A stretch of 64,000 bases of DNA from Campylobacter concisus (GTDB lineage Bacteria > Campylobacterota > Campylobacteria > Campylobacterales > Campylobacteraceae): the NCBI RefSeq assembly GCF_003048775.2, contig NZ_CP049272.1, positions 434,001-498,000 of the forward strand, in the 5' to 3' direction. Position 1 is the stretch's first letter, and the number at the start of each line of letters is the position of its first letter. The notes beneath the pieces were generated by a model. The model searched no databases and was not told the DNA's origin. It saw only the letters and a list, made by a program, of their open reading frames with translations. This document shows positions 1-12,090 of the stretch, in pieces. Made by a program: the position numbers and the translations under genes.

Positions 1-2294
1 ACATGACGATGAAATTTGAGTTTGAGGCTGACATCTACAAAGCGCTTTGCGAGATCGCTAAAAAAGGCCTTTTGGTTGAAAGAAGCAAGCCAGTTTATTG
101 GAGCTGGGCGGCTAGATCGGCGCTAGCTGAAGCTGAGGTTGAGTACGAGGAGAAAGAGGACTACTCTATTTACGTAGCATTTGAGCTTGATGGCGACGCG
201 CTAGAAAAGCTTGGCGTAAAAGAGGCAAGCGCTGTCATCTGGACGACCACGCCTTGGACACTTCCAGCAAATCAAGCCATAAGCCTAAAACCAGATGAAA
301 TTTATGTGCTAACAGCTGAAAATTTGATCTTTGCAAAGCCACTACTTGAAAGCGTTGTGCAAAGCGGTCTAAGCAAGGGTGAGATCAAAAAAGAGTTTAA
401 ATCAAGCCTGCTTGAAAACACTCACGCGATAAATCCACTAAACGGCAGAAAGTCGCGATTTTTACTAGGTGATCACGTTATGATGGATGGTGGTACTGGA
501 CTTGTTCATACAGCTCCAGGACACGGCGAGGACGACTACTACGTCTGCTTGAAATATGGCTTTAGTGAAATTTTGATGCCAGTTGATGATGGCGGCTGCT
601 ACGATGAGAGCCTAAAACATCACGGATTATTTAGAAGTGACGTGGTAGACGAGTTTGTAGGTATGCACATCTTTAAAGCAAATGAGAAAATTTTAGAGCT
701 ACTTGGCAAAAATTTACTTAGCGTCTCTAAATTTAGACACTCTTATCCATTCTGCTGGAGAACGCATAAGCCTGTCATTTATAGAGCCACAAAGCAGTGG
801 TTTATAGCTATGGATGAGGCAAAACTAGGCGGAAAAACGCTTAGACAAACAGCGCTAAAAGAGCTTGAAAAGGTTAAATTTTACCCAAGCGTTGGCGTAA
901 AAAGAATAGGCTCAATGATAGAAAATCGCCCAGACTGGTGTATCTCTCGTCAGCGTGACTGGGGCGTGCCGATCGCATTTTTCAGAGATAAAGCGACAAA
1001 AGAAGTTATATTTGATAGTGAAATTTTAGACCACATCGTGTCTATCTTTAAAGAAAAAGGCGCTGATGCGTGGTGGGCGCTAAGCATAGACGAGCTTTTG
1101 CCAAAAGGCTCAAAATATAAGGCTGAAAATTTAGAAAAAGTGATGGACATCCTTGATGTTTGGTTTGATAGTGGCTCGACATGGCATGCGGTCTTGCAAA
1201 GCGACAACTACGACGCTGGCAAATACCCTTCAAGTATGTATCTAGAGGGCTCAGACCAGCACAGAGGCTGGTTCCAAAGTTCGCTTCTAGTAAGCACAGC
1301 TGTAAATTCTCACGCACCTTATGAAAGCATATTAACTCACGGCTTTACTGTCGATGCTAAGGGCGAGAAGATGAGCAAGAGTAAGGGCAACGTCATCGCT
1401 CCACAAGATGTGGCTAAGACTCACGGCGTGGAAATTTTACGCCTTTGGGTTGGCATGAGTGATTATTCAAGCGATTTAAAAATAAGCGAAGATATATTAA
1501 AACAAATCAGCGAGCAATACCGCAAAATTCGCAATACGATCCGCTTTTTACTAGCAAACGTAAATGACCTTGAGATCTTAAAAACGGATTTTAACATCCT
1601 TGATAAGTGGATCTTAGCACGCGCTAAAAAAGTCTTTGATGAGGCGAGCGCTTGCTTTAGAAACTACGACTTTTCAAAGGGTTTTAACATCCTTTTAAAT
1701 TTCCTATCAGCCGATCTTAGCGGCGTATATCTTGACGTTTGCAAAGATAGACTCTACTGCGACGCAAAAGATGCTCCAAGAAGAAGGTCGGCTCAAAGCG
1801 CAATGGCGATCATCACAAAAACACTACTTCCACTCATCGCTCCAACGCTTACTTACACCGTTGATGAGGTGATGGATTATGCTCCAAAGATCATCAAAGG
1901 CGAGGCAAAAGACGCGTTTGATCTAGTCTATGAGCCAATCAAATTTGATCTTAGCTTTGAAGATGAGCTGCTTTTTGCCAGCAGGGAGAAATTTAACGAG
2001 ATCGTGGACGTTCTTAAAAAGGACAAAAAGATAAAATCAACTCTAGAGCTAAGCCTAGAGACAACAAGCCACAGTATCACAGGCTACGACGAGCGCGAAG
2101 TGGCCGATCTTTACATGGTAAGCTCAGTTAAAGCTTACGATGATAGCGAGCCGTTAGCTGAGTTTGAGCTGGAGGGTGATAAATTTAAGATCATAGCAAG
2201 TAACCTTCACAAATGCCCAAGATGCTGGAAATTTAACGCTAGCAAAGAAGATGCGCTATGCCCAAGATGCGAAGAGGTCATAAGTGCTAAGTGA
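1..2294 (+). CDS. ileS: Isoleucine--tRNA ligase, 5'-truncated by the window edge
   Basis: This enzyme charges tRNA-Ile with isoleucine in the cytoplasm and edits mischarged valine. The frame is open from the first bases, and about 763 residues of a family protein of roughly 920 residues are present, so the N-terminus with the HIGH motif lies outside the window. Visible are the CP1 editing region ([11 protein letters not shown], then [11 protein letters not shown]), the class I KMSKS loop at 1368-1382, the anticodon-binding helical domain and a C-terminal zinc finger of two CPRC pairs. The ATG at base 3 is internal, not the real start. The stop overlaps the next small gene by 11 bases. Confidence 0.97.
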   Translation, partial: MTMKFEFEADIYKALCEIAKKGLLVERSKPVYWSWAARSALAEAEVEYEEKEDYSIYVAFELDGDALEKLGVKEASAVIWTTTPWTLPANQAISLKPDEIYVLTAENLIFAKPLLESVVQSGLSKGEIKKEFKSSLLENTHAINPLNGRKSRFLLGDHVMMDGGTGLVHTAPGHGEDDYYVCLKYGFSEILMPVDDGGCYDESLKHHGLFRSDVVDEFVGMHIFKANEKILELLGKNLLSVSKFRHSYPFCWRTHKPVIYRATKQWFIAMDEAKLGGKTLRQTALKELEKVKFYPSVGVKRIGSMIENRPDWCISRQRDWGVPIAFFRDKATKEVIFDSEILDHIVSIFKEKGADAWWALSIDELLPKGSKYKAENLEKVMDILDVWFDSGSTWHAVLQSDNYDAGKYPSSMYLEGSDQHRGWFQSSLLVSTAVNSHAPYESILTHGFTVDAKGEKMSKSKGNVIAPQDVAKTHGVEILRLWVGMSDYSSDLKISEDILKQISEQYRKIRNTIRFLLANVNDLEILKTDFNILDKWILARAKKVFDEASACFRNYDFSKGFNILLNFLSADLSGVYLDVCKDRLYCDAKDAPRRRSAQSAMAIITKTLLPLIAPTLTYTVDEVMDYAPKIIKGEAKDAFDLVYEPIKFDLSFEDELLFASREKFNEIVDVLKKDKKIKSTLELSLETTSHSITGYDEREVADLYMVSSVKAYDDSEPLAEFELEGDKFKIIASNLHKCPRCWKFNASKEDALCPRCEEVISAK

Positions 2295-2388
2295 GCCAGT
2301 AAGCGCAACTATCATAATAGCAACGATCGCTGCGGTGGTCGTTGTTAGCTTGTTTGGCATATTTTTGGTTAATAAATTTAAAGGATAA
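2284..2388 (+). CDS. 34-residue single-pass membrane peptide
   Basis: This short reading frame begins with GTG inside the end of ileS and stops 5 bases before gatA. It encodes a short polar N-terminus (MLSEPVSA), one hydrophobic helix rich in Ile, Val and Ala (about residues 9-28) and a basic tail (NKFKG). It looks like a single-pass inner-membrane microprotein. C. jejuni, as I recall, also has a very small membrane-protein gene between ileS and gatA, which supports a real gene. The 11-base overlap suggests translational coupling. The function is unknown. Confidence 0.6.
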   Translation: MLSEPVSATIIIATIAAVVVVSLFGIFLVNKFKG

Positions 2389-2393
2389 AAATA

Positions 2394-5204
<2,811 letters not shown>

Positions 5205-5205
<1 letters not shown>

Positions 5206-6311
5206 TGTTAAACCTGCAAACTAGAACTATTAAATTTAACGAGCCACTCTATCTTGAGAGTGGCCGTATGCTATCAAATTTCAAGCTTATTTATGAGACT
5301 TACGGCACGCTAAACGCTGACAAAAGCAACGTTATCGTGATCTGCCACGCACTAACTGGTTCGCACCACGCTGCTGGCACCTACGCAGGCGATGAGAAAG
5401 CTGGCTGGTGGGACGGGCTAATAGGCAGCAAAAAGGCGGTCGATACGGATAAATTTTACGTTATTTGCGTAAATATCTTAGGCTCATGCTTTGGCTCGAC
5501 CTCGCCACTAAGCGTGGATAGAAGTAGTAGCAAAGAGTATAGGCTAAATTTCCCAGTCCTTGCCATAAGCGACGTAGTAAAAGCGCAGATGAGGCTATTT
5601 AGCGAGCTTGGCATCACAAGAGCAAGAGCCGTGATAGGTGGTAGTCTTGGCGGTATGCAAGCACTTTGCTACGCTATCGAGTTTCCAGAATTTGCGCAGG
5701 ATATCGTCATGCTTGCAAGTACCTATCAGACCAAGCCATGGGCGATAGCTTTTAACAAAATCGCCATCGAAGCCATTTTAAACGATGAAAATTTCAAAAA
5801 TGGCGAATACGATGTGGAATTTATAAGAAAAAATGGGCTAAAGGGTATGGCTTACGGCAGGATGGCAGGTCATATCAGCTTTTTAAGCCCTGATAGCATG
5901 GATGATAAATTTGGACGCAACTACGTAGAAACTGACGGCCTTTACGAGCTTTCTGGACGTTTTCAGGTGGATCGCTACATGGAGTACAACGGTTACAACT
6001 TCCCAAAGAGGTTTGATCCGCTAAGCTACCTATATATCGTAAAAATGATGAACATTTTTGACTGTACAAGGCACTATGATAACCTAAAAGACGCCCTTGC
6101 GCCGATCAAAGCAAATTTGCATCTAATCGCATTTAAGGGCGATTTACTCTTTCCTCCAAGCTGCATGAGAGAAATTTATGACGCACTTTGTGAGATGGGG
6201 CGAGAGTTGAAGACAAATTTTGTAGAGATAGATAGTAACTACGGCCATGATGCGTTTTTGGTCGAGATAGAAAAATTTGATGGATATATAAAAAATATAT
6301 TAAAAGGATAG
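5205..6311 (+). CDS. metX: Homoserine O-acetyltransferase
   Basis: This alpha/beta hydrolase transfers acetyl from acetyl-CoA to homoserine, opening the O-acetylhomoserine route to methionine. The 368 residues include the oxyanion-region motif CHALTGSHH, the nucleophile elbow GGSLGGMQAL (Ser) and the C-terminal catalytic histidine in NYGHDAFLVE. The start is GTG, and its first base is the last base of the guaB stop. Serine O-acetyltransferases are close relatives, but length and motifs fit MetX. O-succinyl specificity cannot be excluded from sequence alone. Confidence 0.92.
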
Positions 6312-6314
6312 AAA

Positions 6315-6506
6315 ATGGAGCAAAAAGAGCAAAGCTTTGAAGAAAAATTAGCCCTAGCAGATAAAATTTTAAACGATCTAAACAAAGATGATGTGAGCTT
6401 AGAAAATAGTATAAAGCTACACAAGCAGGGCAAAAAGCTACTAAATGAAGCAAGAGAAATTTTAGAAAACGCAAAACTTAGCATAAAGCAGGTGGATGAT
6501 GAGTAG
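6315..6506 (+). CDS. xseB: Exodeoxyribonuclease VII small subunit
   Basis: XseB binds the large nuclease subunit XseA, and the complex degrades single-stranded DNA into oligonucleotides. The 63-residue protein is predicted to be a helical hairpin. It shows the family pattern FEEKLALADKILNDLNKDDVSLENSIKLHKQGKKLL. It sits 3 bases after metX and overlaps the following hydrolase gene by 11 bases, so it is part of the same transcript. xseA is not in this window. Confidence 0.88.
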   Translation: MEQKEQSFEEKLALADKILNDLNKDDVSLENSIKLHKQGKKLLNEAREILENAKLSIKQVDDE

Positions 6507-7293
6507 AATTTGTGCTCTTCAGCTACCAACTCAGCCTTTAAGTGAGGCGAGGCTTGATTATTATCTAAAAATTTGTGCGGACGAAAATGCAAGACTTGTT
6601 GTGCTTGGTGAATACGTGCTAAATAGCTTTTTTAAAGAGCTCATTAGCATGCCAAAAAGCCTTATAAAAGAGCAGAGCGAGCGCAAGAAAGAGGCTCTTT
6701 TTGCAATGGCAAAAAAGTATAATCTAAATATCGTTGCACCCATTGTAAATCTAAAAGGCAAGGAAATTTTTAAAAGTCTAGCTAAATTTACCCCAACACA
6801 AGTAAAGCTATATGATCAGCAAATTCTCATGCCTTACGCTCACTGGAATGAGGCGAAATTCTTTAATAACACAAGCGATGAGCTAAATTTGCCTGTCTTT
6901 ACCTACGAGAAATTTAAGGTTGGCGTCATGTTTGGCTATGAGGCGCACTTTGATGTGTGCTGGGCGTATATGAGCGCTAAAAAGGTCGATATCGTGCTCG
7001 TGCCAACGGCTTGTACATTTTTTTCTCAGACGCGCTGGGAGGAGCTTTTGAAGGTTAGAGCCTTTACAAACAACGTCTACGTGCTGCGCGTAAACCGCGT
7101 AGGAAGCCATAAAAGTGACGATGCTCAGTGGAGCTTTTACGGCGATTCGATGCTTATTAATCCGTTTGGTGAAGTTAAAAATAGGCTTGGTAAAAATGAA
7201 GAGATGATGATAGATGAGCTTAGCAAAAAGGAGCTTAGCGAGGCTAGAAGCACTTGGGGTTTTATGCAGATAGAGGCGAAATTTAAAAGATGA
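6496..7293 (+). CDS. Carbon-nitrogen hydrolase (nitrilase superfamily)
   Basis: This 265-residue protein belongs to the nitrilase/omega-amidase superfamily, which hydrolyses amides or nitriles using a Glu-Lys-Cys triad. The candidate glutamate is in VVLGEYV (about residue 40) and the nucleophilic cysteine in VPTACTF (about residue 174). The lysine position is less clear. There is no signal peptide or membrane segment, so it should be cytoplasmic. Two ATG codons in tandem (6496 and 6499) could start it, both overlapping xseB. The substrate cannot be read from sequence. C. jejuni has, as I recall, a homologue at the same place beside xseB and guaB. Confidence 0.82.
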   Translation: MMSRICALQLPTQPLSEARLDYYLKICADENARLVVLGEYVLNSFFKELISMPKSLIKEQSERKKEALFAMAKKYNLNIVAPIVNLKGKEIFKSLAKFTPTQVKLYDQQILMPYAHWNEAKFFNNTSDELNLPVFTYEKFKVGVMFGYEAHFDVCWAYMSAKKVDIVLVPTACTFFSQTRWEELLKVRAFTNNVYVLRVNRVGSHKSDDAQWSFYGDSMLINPFGEVKNRLGKNEEMMIDELSKKELSEARSTWGFMQIEAKFKR

Positions 7294-7412
7294 AGCGCTG
7301 TGCCTAGGTAGAAAAGAGCAAATTTAGCAAAAGTTATCGCGATTACGAGTTGGGTAATGTGACATCACGACTACGAGAATGAGCGCTCTTTAAAGGAATT
7401 TTGGAGTGAAAT
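7294..7412 (+). pseudogene. Possible gene remnant between the hydrolase and YjbR-like genes
   Basis: This short gap shows coding-like fragments in two frames. One frame reads SYRDYELGNVTSR and another reads DYENERSLKEFWSEI, with its stop overlapping the TTG start of the next gene, as neighbouring genes here overlap. Both pieces contain a DYE element from near-identical DNA (cgattacgag and cgactacgag). I read it as the decayed end of a small gene. No intact frame exists and no family is recognised. Confidence 0.25.
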
Positions 7413-7766
7413 TTGAAACGAAGCGAGATTGAAAAATATATAAAAGAGAAATTTGACGTTTTGGGCGAGCAAATTTTCCCAAAATATCCAAATTTTAGCG
7501 CCTTTCGCCATAAGAAAAATGAGAAGTGGTTTGCACTGCTTATGGATATAAGTGCAAGCAAGCTAGGTCTTGAAAGTGACGAAATGATAGAAGTTTTAAA
7601 TCTAAAATGCAGCCCTGATCTAGCCATGGTGCTAGTTGATGAAGAGCAAATTTTTAAAGCATATCACATGAATAAAAAGCACTGGATAAGTGTAAATTTA
7701 AACTCCAAAATCTCACAAAAAGCCGTTTTTAATCTGATAGATGAAAGCTTTAGCTTAAGCAAATAA
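7413..7766 (+). CDS. MmcQ/YjbR-like (DUF419) protein
   Basis: This 117-residue protein resembles the MmcQ/YjbR family, small proteins with a CyaY-like DNA-binding fold and no settled biochemical role. Typical features are an N-terminal helix, the FRHKKNEKWFALLMDI strand region, LNLKCSPDLAMVLVD and HWISVNL near the end. The start is TTG, chosen because GGAG at 7403-7406 lies six bases upstream and no ATG or GTG precedes it in frame. It lies between the hydrolase and murC. Confidence 0.75.
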   Translation: MKRSEIEKYIKEKFDVLGEQIFPKYPNFSAFRHKKNEKWFALLMDISASKLGLESDEMIEVLNLKCSPDLAMVLVDEEQIFKAYHMNKKHWISVNLNSKISQKAVFNLIDESFSLSK

Positions 7767-7830
7767 AAGCCATTTTCAGCCTTAAATTTAGTAGTTTTTG
7801 TTAAAATCACGAAAAACTTAAGGATAAAAT

Positions 7831-9159
7831 TTGCAAGAGCTAAACAACGAGATCAGAAAAGTCCATTTCATAGGCATCGGCGGCATCGGCATCTCAGCCA
7901 TCGCTAGATTTTTACGCGAAAAGGGCCACAAGATAAGCGGCAGCGACATCAAAGAGAGCAAAACGACGCTAGAGCTAAAAGATGAAGGCATCGAAGTCAT
8001 CACGCCACACTGTAAAGAGGCGATAAAAGACCAAGACTTTGTGGTCTACTCAGCCGCGATAAAAGAGGATAACATTGAGCTAGTGGAGGCCAGACGAAAG
8101 GGCATAAAGTGCTTTTCTAGAAAGGAAATTTTGCCTTATGTGCTTGAGGATAAGTGCGTCTTTGCAGTAGCTGGCGCACACGGCAAGAGCACGACTTCAG
8201 CGATGCTAGCAAGCCTAATAGAAGGCTCAGTCATCATCGGCGCCATCTCAAAACAGTTTGGCTCAAACATGCGCTACGCTAAAAGCGATAACGTCGTATT
8301 TGAGGCAGACGAGAGTGACTCTAGCTTTCTAAACTCAAACCCATATCTAGCCATCGTCACAAATGCAGAGCCAGAGCACATGGAGCACTATGACTATGAT
8401 CTAGCTAAATTTTACGCAGCCTACAAGGGCTTTTTGGAGCGTGCAAAGGTTAGGGTGATAAATGCTGAGGACGAGTTTTTAAGCACACTTAAACTTGATG
8501 CGATCAGACTTTATCCAAGCACCGATATCACCGAGCTTACGATGGTTGTAAGAGACTATCAGCCATACACTAGCTTTAACCTTAAAAATTTAGGCAAATT
8601 TGAAGCCTTTGGCATGGGCGAGCACATCGCCATAGACGCATCTTTAGCAATTTTAGCTGCGATGCACGAGACGCCACTTAAAGACATCAGAGAAAATTTA
8701 CTAAATTTTAAAGGTATCAAAAAGCGTTTTGACATCCTTAGCGCAAACAAAAATTTCGTCCTAATCGACGACTACGCGCACCATCCAACCGAGATAAAAG
8801 CGACGCTAAAATCAGTCTTTGAATACGCTAAAATTTTAGGCATAAACAGCGTCACAGCAATATTTCAGCCACACCGCTACACAAGACTTAGCACAAATTT
8901 ACCTGGCTTTAAAGAGTGCTTTAAAGGCGTTGATGAACTTGTCATCTTGCCAGTTTATGCAGCTGGAGAAAGTCCGATCGAAGTTGATATGAAGAGCGAG
9001 TTTAGCGAGTATAACCCGATCTTTACTGATAAGGTCGAGAGGGTTGAAGAGGGCATAGAATTTACAGATGAATTTGGCGTGAAAAACCGCCTAAGTGATG
9101 GCATCGTAGTTGGTTTTGGAGCGGGTGATATCAGCGTGCAGCTAAGGGGCGGATATTAA
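7831..9159 (+). CDS. murC: UDP-N-acetylmuramate--L-alanine ligase
   Basis: MurC adds the first amino acid, L-alanine, to UDP-MurNAc in cytoplasmic peptidoglycan precursor synthesis. The 442 residues show the N-terminal UDP-binding motif HFIGIGGIGISAIA, the ATP-binding loop GAHGKSTT (about residues 115-122), the central E-x-DESD region and YAHHPTEI with FQPHRYTR in the C-terminal domain. The start is TTG with AAGGAT just upstream. Its TAA overlaps the next ATG by one base. Confidence 0.97.
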   Translation: MQELNNEIRKVHFIGIGGIGISAIARFLREKGHKISGSDIKESKTTLELKDEGIEVITPHCKEAIKDQDFVVYSAAIKEDNIELVEARRKGIKCFSRKEILPYVLEDKCVFAVAGAHGKSTTSAMLASLIEGSVIIGAISKQFGSNMRYAKSDNVVFEADESDSSFLNSNPYLAIVTNAEPEHMEHYDYDLAKFYAAYKGFLERAKVRVINAEDEFLSTLKLDAIRLYPSTDITELTMVVRDYQPYTSFNLKNLGKFEAFGMGEHIAIDASLAILAAMHETPLKDIRENLLNFKGIKKRFDILSANKNFVLIDDYAHHPTEIKATLKSVFEYAKILGINSVTAIFQPHRYTRLSTNLPGFKECFKGVDELVILPVYAAGESPIEVDMKSEFSEYNPIFTDKVERVEEGIEFTDEFGVKNRLSDGIVVGFGAGDISVQLRGGY

Positions 9160-9476
9160 TGGATCTAAACACTTTCAAGCCTCAAGATGAAAATGAAATT
9201 TTAAAAGAGATAAAAGAAAAAGAGCTTGGTGAAGACGAAATTTCAAGCCTTATAAATTTAGGCAAAAAAGATATCTTGATCGCGCTTGCAAGGTCGCAAA
9301 AACTAAATAGCACTCAGATAAAAGATATGTTACCGAATGCCCCGTATATGGCTGTTTGCTTACTAGTTGAAAAGCAAGATATCAGTGAGGTTAGGGCTGA
9401 AATTTTAGAAAAGATCAATCCTCATTCTGAGCTTTACAAAGAGCTCATCGCAAAGTATAAAGGCGTGAAATGGTAA
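9159..9476 (+). CDS. Conserved hypothetical protein, 105 residues
   Basis: I do not recognise a characterised family. The protein is small, acidic to neutral and predicted mostly helical. It has a Lys/Glu-rich N-terminal half, a segment NLGKKDILIALARSQKLNSTQ, and no signal peptide or membrane helix. It is coupled to murC by a one-base overlap and overlaps the following membrane-protein gene by 7 bases, so it is co-translated with both. The HEAT-like pattern (a helix starting LINLGKKDILIALAR) might indicate a protein-binding role, but that is a guess. Confidence 0.7.
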   Translation: MDLNTFKPQDENEILKEIKEKELGEDEISSLINLGKKDILIALARSQKLNSTQIKDMLPNAPYMAVCLLVEKQDISEVRAEILEKINPHSELYKELIAKYKGVKW

Positions 9477-9814
9477 GAAATTTGATCCTAATCGCTGGCT
9501 TTATCGTACTTTTTGGAGCGATCTGGGGGATAAAAGATGAAAAGATCAGCAAAAGCATAAAAGCGCTCGTTAGCGCAGTGCTTGTAGCGATCCTTGTTTG
9601 CGTCTATTTTTACGAGGAGAATTTGTCCAAAAACGAGGACGCCATCTCAAAGCTAGTGACTGACTTTAAGCAGGGTAAAGTGCTAAAATGTGGCGAATAC
9701 AACGTGAGCGCGGAGAAATTTAACTACGAATTTGGCACGGCGTCATTTTTGGCTAAAAGAGAATTTAGTGATCTCTCAGGCGTCATCGTGCCTATAAAAA
9801 GTTGTGAGCAATGA
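9470..9814 (+). CDS. Small membrane protein beside mutS2
   Basis: This 114-residue protein has two hydrophobic segments (about residues 3-20 and 31-48) followed by a soluble domain of about 65 residues with two cysteines (VLKCGEYN and IKSCEQ). The geometry suggests an inner-membrane hairpin with a C-terminal domain on one face. It overlaps its neighbours on both sides (7 bases with the previous gene, 4 with mutS2). C. jejuni, as I recall, has a putative membrane protein between murC and mutS2. Function unknown. Confidence 0.7.
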   Translation: MVRNLILIAGFIVLFGAIWGIKDEKISKSIKALVSAVLVAILVCVYFYEENLSKNEDAISKLVTDFKQGKVLKCGEYNVSAEKFNYEFGTASFLAKREFSDLSGVIVPIKSCEQ

Positions 9815-12015
9815 CTGAAGAGATATTTTTAAAGCTCGATTTGGGCGAGTATTTAGAGAAATTTAACTCCTTTTTAGCAAGGCAAAAACCGCTATTTTTG
9901 CAAGGTGACAGCAAAATCCACTTTGAAAACATTAGCGAGCTTTCAAAGTATGATTTTAAAGCGCCTGATGAGATAAAAGAGCTTGATGATGCGCTAATTA
10001 GACTTAGCAAGCAAGCAGTGCTTCACATCAGTGAAATTTACGAGTTTGCAAAGATCATTAAGTATTTTTCATATCTAAAAAAGCAAAAATTTGAAGGCAG
10101 ACTTGGGGAGTGGATCGCAAAGGTTGAGATCCCTGAAGCGATGAGCCAGATGGCAAACAGTTTTGATGAAAATGGCGAGTTTAGTGACAGCGTGGATGAG
10201 AGATTTTACGCGATAAAGCAGGCTTTTAGCGAGAAAAAGCGCCAGATCGACGCTGAGCTTAAAAAGCTCATCTACTCAAAGCACATCACGCCCTATCTAG
10301 TCGATACCCAGACGCACTACATCAACTCGCAAGAGGCACTTTTGGTGCGTGGCGGCTTTAATCACGCCTTAAAAGGCACCGTGATCGCTAGAAGCTCAGG
10401 CGGCTACTTCTACGTCGCACCTGCAAGTACTGAGCGCCTAAAAAAGGAGCAAAGCGAGCTACTTGATAGAAAAGAGGAGATCATTTTTGAGCACTGCAAG
10501 AAATTTAGCTTGCAGATGAGCAAGAGCCTGCTCTTTTTGAAATTTATAAATAACGCATTTGATCAGTTTGATGCGTATCAGGCGCGCGTAAATTTGGCTA
10601 GATCGCGTGACTATGAGTTTGTTTTGCCAAACAGCTCGCATGTTATCAAGCTTGAGAAATTTGCCCACCCAGCGCTTAAAAACCCAAAAAGCGTGAGTGT
10701 GGATTTTAGCAAAAAGGTGCTTTTAATAACCGGTGTAAATGCTGGTGGCAAGTCGATGCTTTTAAAATCTATCATCTCAGCCACGCTGCTTGCAAAGTAT
10801 TTACTACCTATGCGTATCGATGCAAACCGCTCAAGCATCGGCTCTTTTAAAGAATTTGACGCGATCATAGAAGATCCGCAAAGTGTGAAAAACGACATCT
10901 CGACCTTTGCTGGCAGGATGGTGCATTTTGCAAAGCTTTTTACTAAAAAATCGATCATCATCGGTATCGACGAGATCGAGCTTGGCACCGATTTTGAGGA
11001 GGCTGCGAGCTTGTATGGCGTCATGATAGAGCGCCTCATCACTCAAGATATCAAAATGATCATCACGACCCACCACAAGCGCCTTGCGATGTTGCTAGCT
11101 AAAAATCCAGAGGTTGAGCTAGTGGCGGCACTTTACGACGAGGTGGCACAAAGACCTAAATTTGAGTTTTTAAAGGGCACGATCGGCAAGTCTTACGCCT
11201 TTGAAACAGCGGCAAGATACGGCATATCTCAAAATTTAGTGGCGCAGGCAAAGAAAATTTATGGCGAAGATAAAGAGAATTTAAACGAGATCATCACAAA
11301 GACGCTAAATTTACAAACTAAGCTTGACGATGGGATAAAAGAGGTCACGGCAAAAGAGGAGCGGCTGGAGCGCTTGCTTGAGGAGCAAAAAGAGCTAAAA
11401 GAGAAAAATGAGATCAAGCTAAATGCGACTATTTCGCGCCTTGAAAAAGAGTATTATGAAGCGATAAATGCGGCAAAAGCTGTTATAAATTTCAAAGATG
11501 TCAAGGACAAGCAAAGAGCGCTAAACGTGGCAAATGAGAAAAAAGCTGCCATCGTTAAGCCTAAGAAAACTGAGTGCGAGAGCCTAAAAATAGGCGATAG
11601 AGTGAAGTATGAAAATATAAAAGGTACGGTTTTAAGCATCTCTAAAAATGACGCGATGATCGAGTCAAATGGTATAAATTTACGCGTACCACTTGAGCTT
11701 TTAAGAAAAAATGGCAACGAAGTGGTCTTGCCTAAAAAAGGCGGCGTAAGTTTAAGCGTAGATAAGCCAAAAACAGCCTCGCTCTCGCTTGATCTGCACG
11801 GCATGAGAGCTGACGAGGCGATAGCAAAGCTTGATAAATTTATCTCAGATAGTCTTGTTATGGGATTTGACGAGGTTAGCGTATTTCACGGCATCGGCAC
11901 TGGTAAGCTTGCCTTTGCAGTTAAAAATTTCTTAAAAGAGCATCCAAGCGTGAAAGAATTTTTTGACGCACCGGCAAATCAAGGCGGATATGGAGCTAAA
12001 ATAGTCAGGCTTTAA
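9811..12015 (+). CDS. mutS2: Endonuclease MutS2
   Basis: MutS2 is a MutS-family ATPase with a C-terminal Smr nuclease domain. Homologues suppress recombination, limit oxidative damage or act on collided ribosomes, rather than in classical mismatch repair. The 734 residues contain the P-loop TGVNAGGKSMLLKS (about residues 306-319), Walker B with IDEIELGTDFEEA, the switch TTHHKRLA, a long Lys/Glu coiled coil (about 490-590) and the Smr domain beginning SLDLHGMRADEA (about 657), with the HGIGTGKL loop. It lacks the MutS mismatch-recognition domain, as expected. Confidence 0.95.
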   Translation: MTEEIFLKLDLGEYLEKFNSFLARQKPLFLQGDSKIHFENISELSKYDFKAPDEIKELDDALIRLSKQAVLHISEIYEFAKIIKYFSYLKKQKFEGRLGEWIAKVEIPEAMSQMANSFDENGEFSDSVDERFYAIKQAFSEKKRQIDAELKKLIYSKHITPYLVDTQTHYINSQEALLVRGGFNHALKGTVIARSSGGYFYVAPASTERLKKEQSELLDRKEEIIFEHCKKFSLQMSKSLLFLKFINNAFDQFDAYQARVNLARSRDYEFVLPNSSHVIKLEKFAHPALKNPKSVSVDFSKKVLLITGVNAGGKSMLLKSIISATLLAKYLLPMRIDANRSSIGSFKEFDAIIEDPQSVKNDISTFAGRMVHFAKLFTKKSIIIGIDEIELGTDFEEAASLYGVMIERLITQDIKMIITTHHKRLAMLLAKNPEVELVAALYDEVAQRPKFEFLKGTIGKSYAFETAARYGISQNLVAQAKKIYGEDKENLNEIITKTLNLQTKLDDGIKEVTAKEERLERLLEEQKELKEKNEIKLNATISRLEKEYYEAINAAKAVINFKDVKDKQRALNVANEKKAAIVKPKKTECESLKIGDRVKYENIKGTVLSISKNDAMIESNGINLRVPLELLRKNGNEVVLPKKGGVSLSVDKPKTASLSLDLHGMRADEAIAKLDKFISDSLVMGFDEVSVFHGIGTGKLAFAVKNFLKEHPSVKEFFDAPANQGGYGAKIVRL

Positions 12016-12034
12016 CTTTTTTCCAAAAGTTAAA
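12011..12034 (+). terminator. AT-only inverted repeat at the end of mutS2
   Basis: A perfect 10-base stem (12011-12020 with 12025-12034) closes a TTCC loop and includes the mutS2 stop codon. It contains a single G-C pair per arm and is followed by an AT-rich stretch rather than a pure T run, so it is a weak terminator candidate. Confidence 0.35.
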
Positions 12035-12051
12035 ATTTATTTTAAGGTTGA

Positions 12052-12057
12052 TATAAT
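12052..12057 (+). promoter_or_regulatory. Probable -10 box for the GGDEF/EAL gene
   Basis: TATAAT lies 33 bases ahead of the TTG start, preceded by TGA as an extended -10-like element and T-rich DNA. Epsilonproteobacterial sigma70 promoters commonly have a strong -10 box and no conserved -35. Confidence 0.4.
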
Positions 12058-12090
12058 CAGGGCAATTACACAAAACAAGGGAAGTAACTT

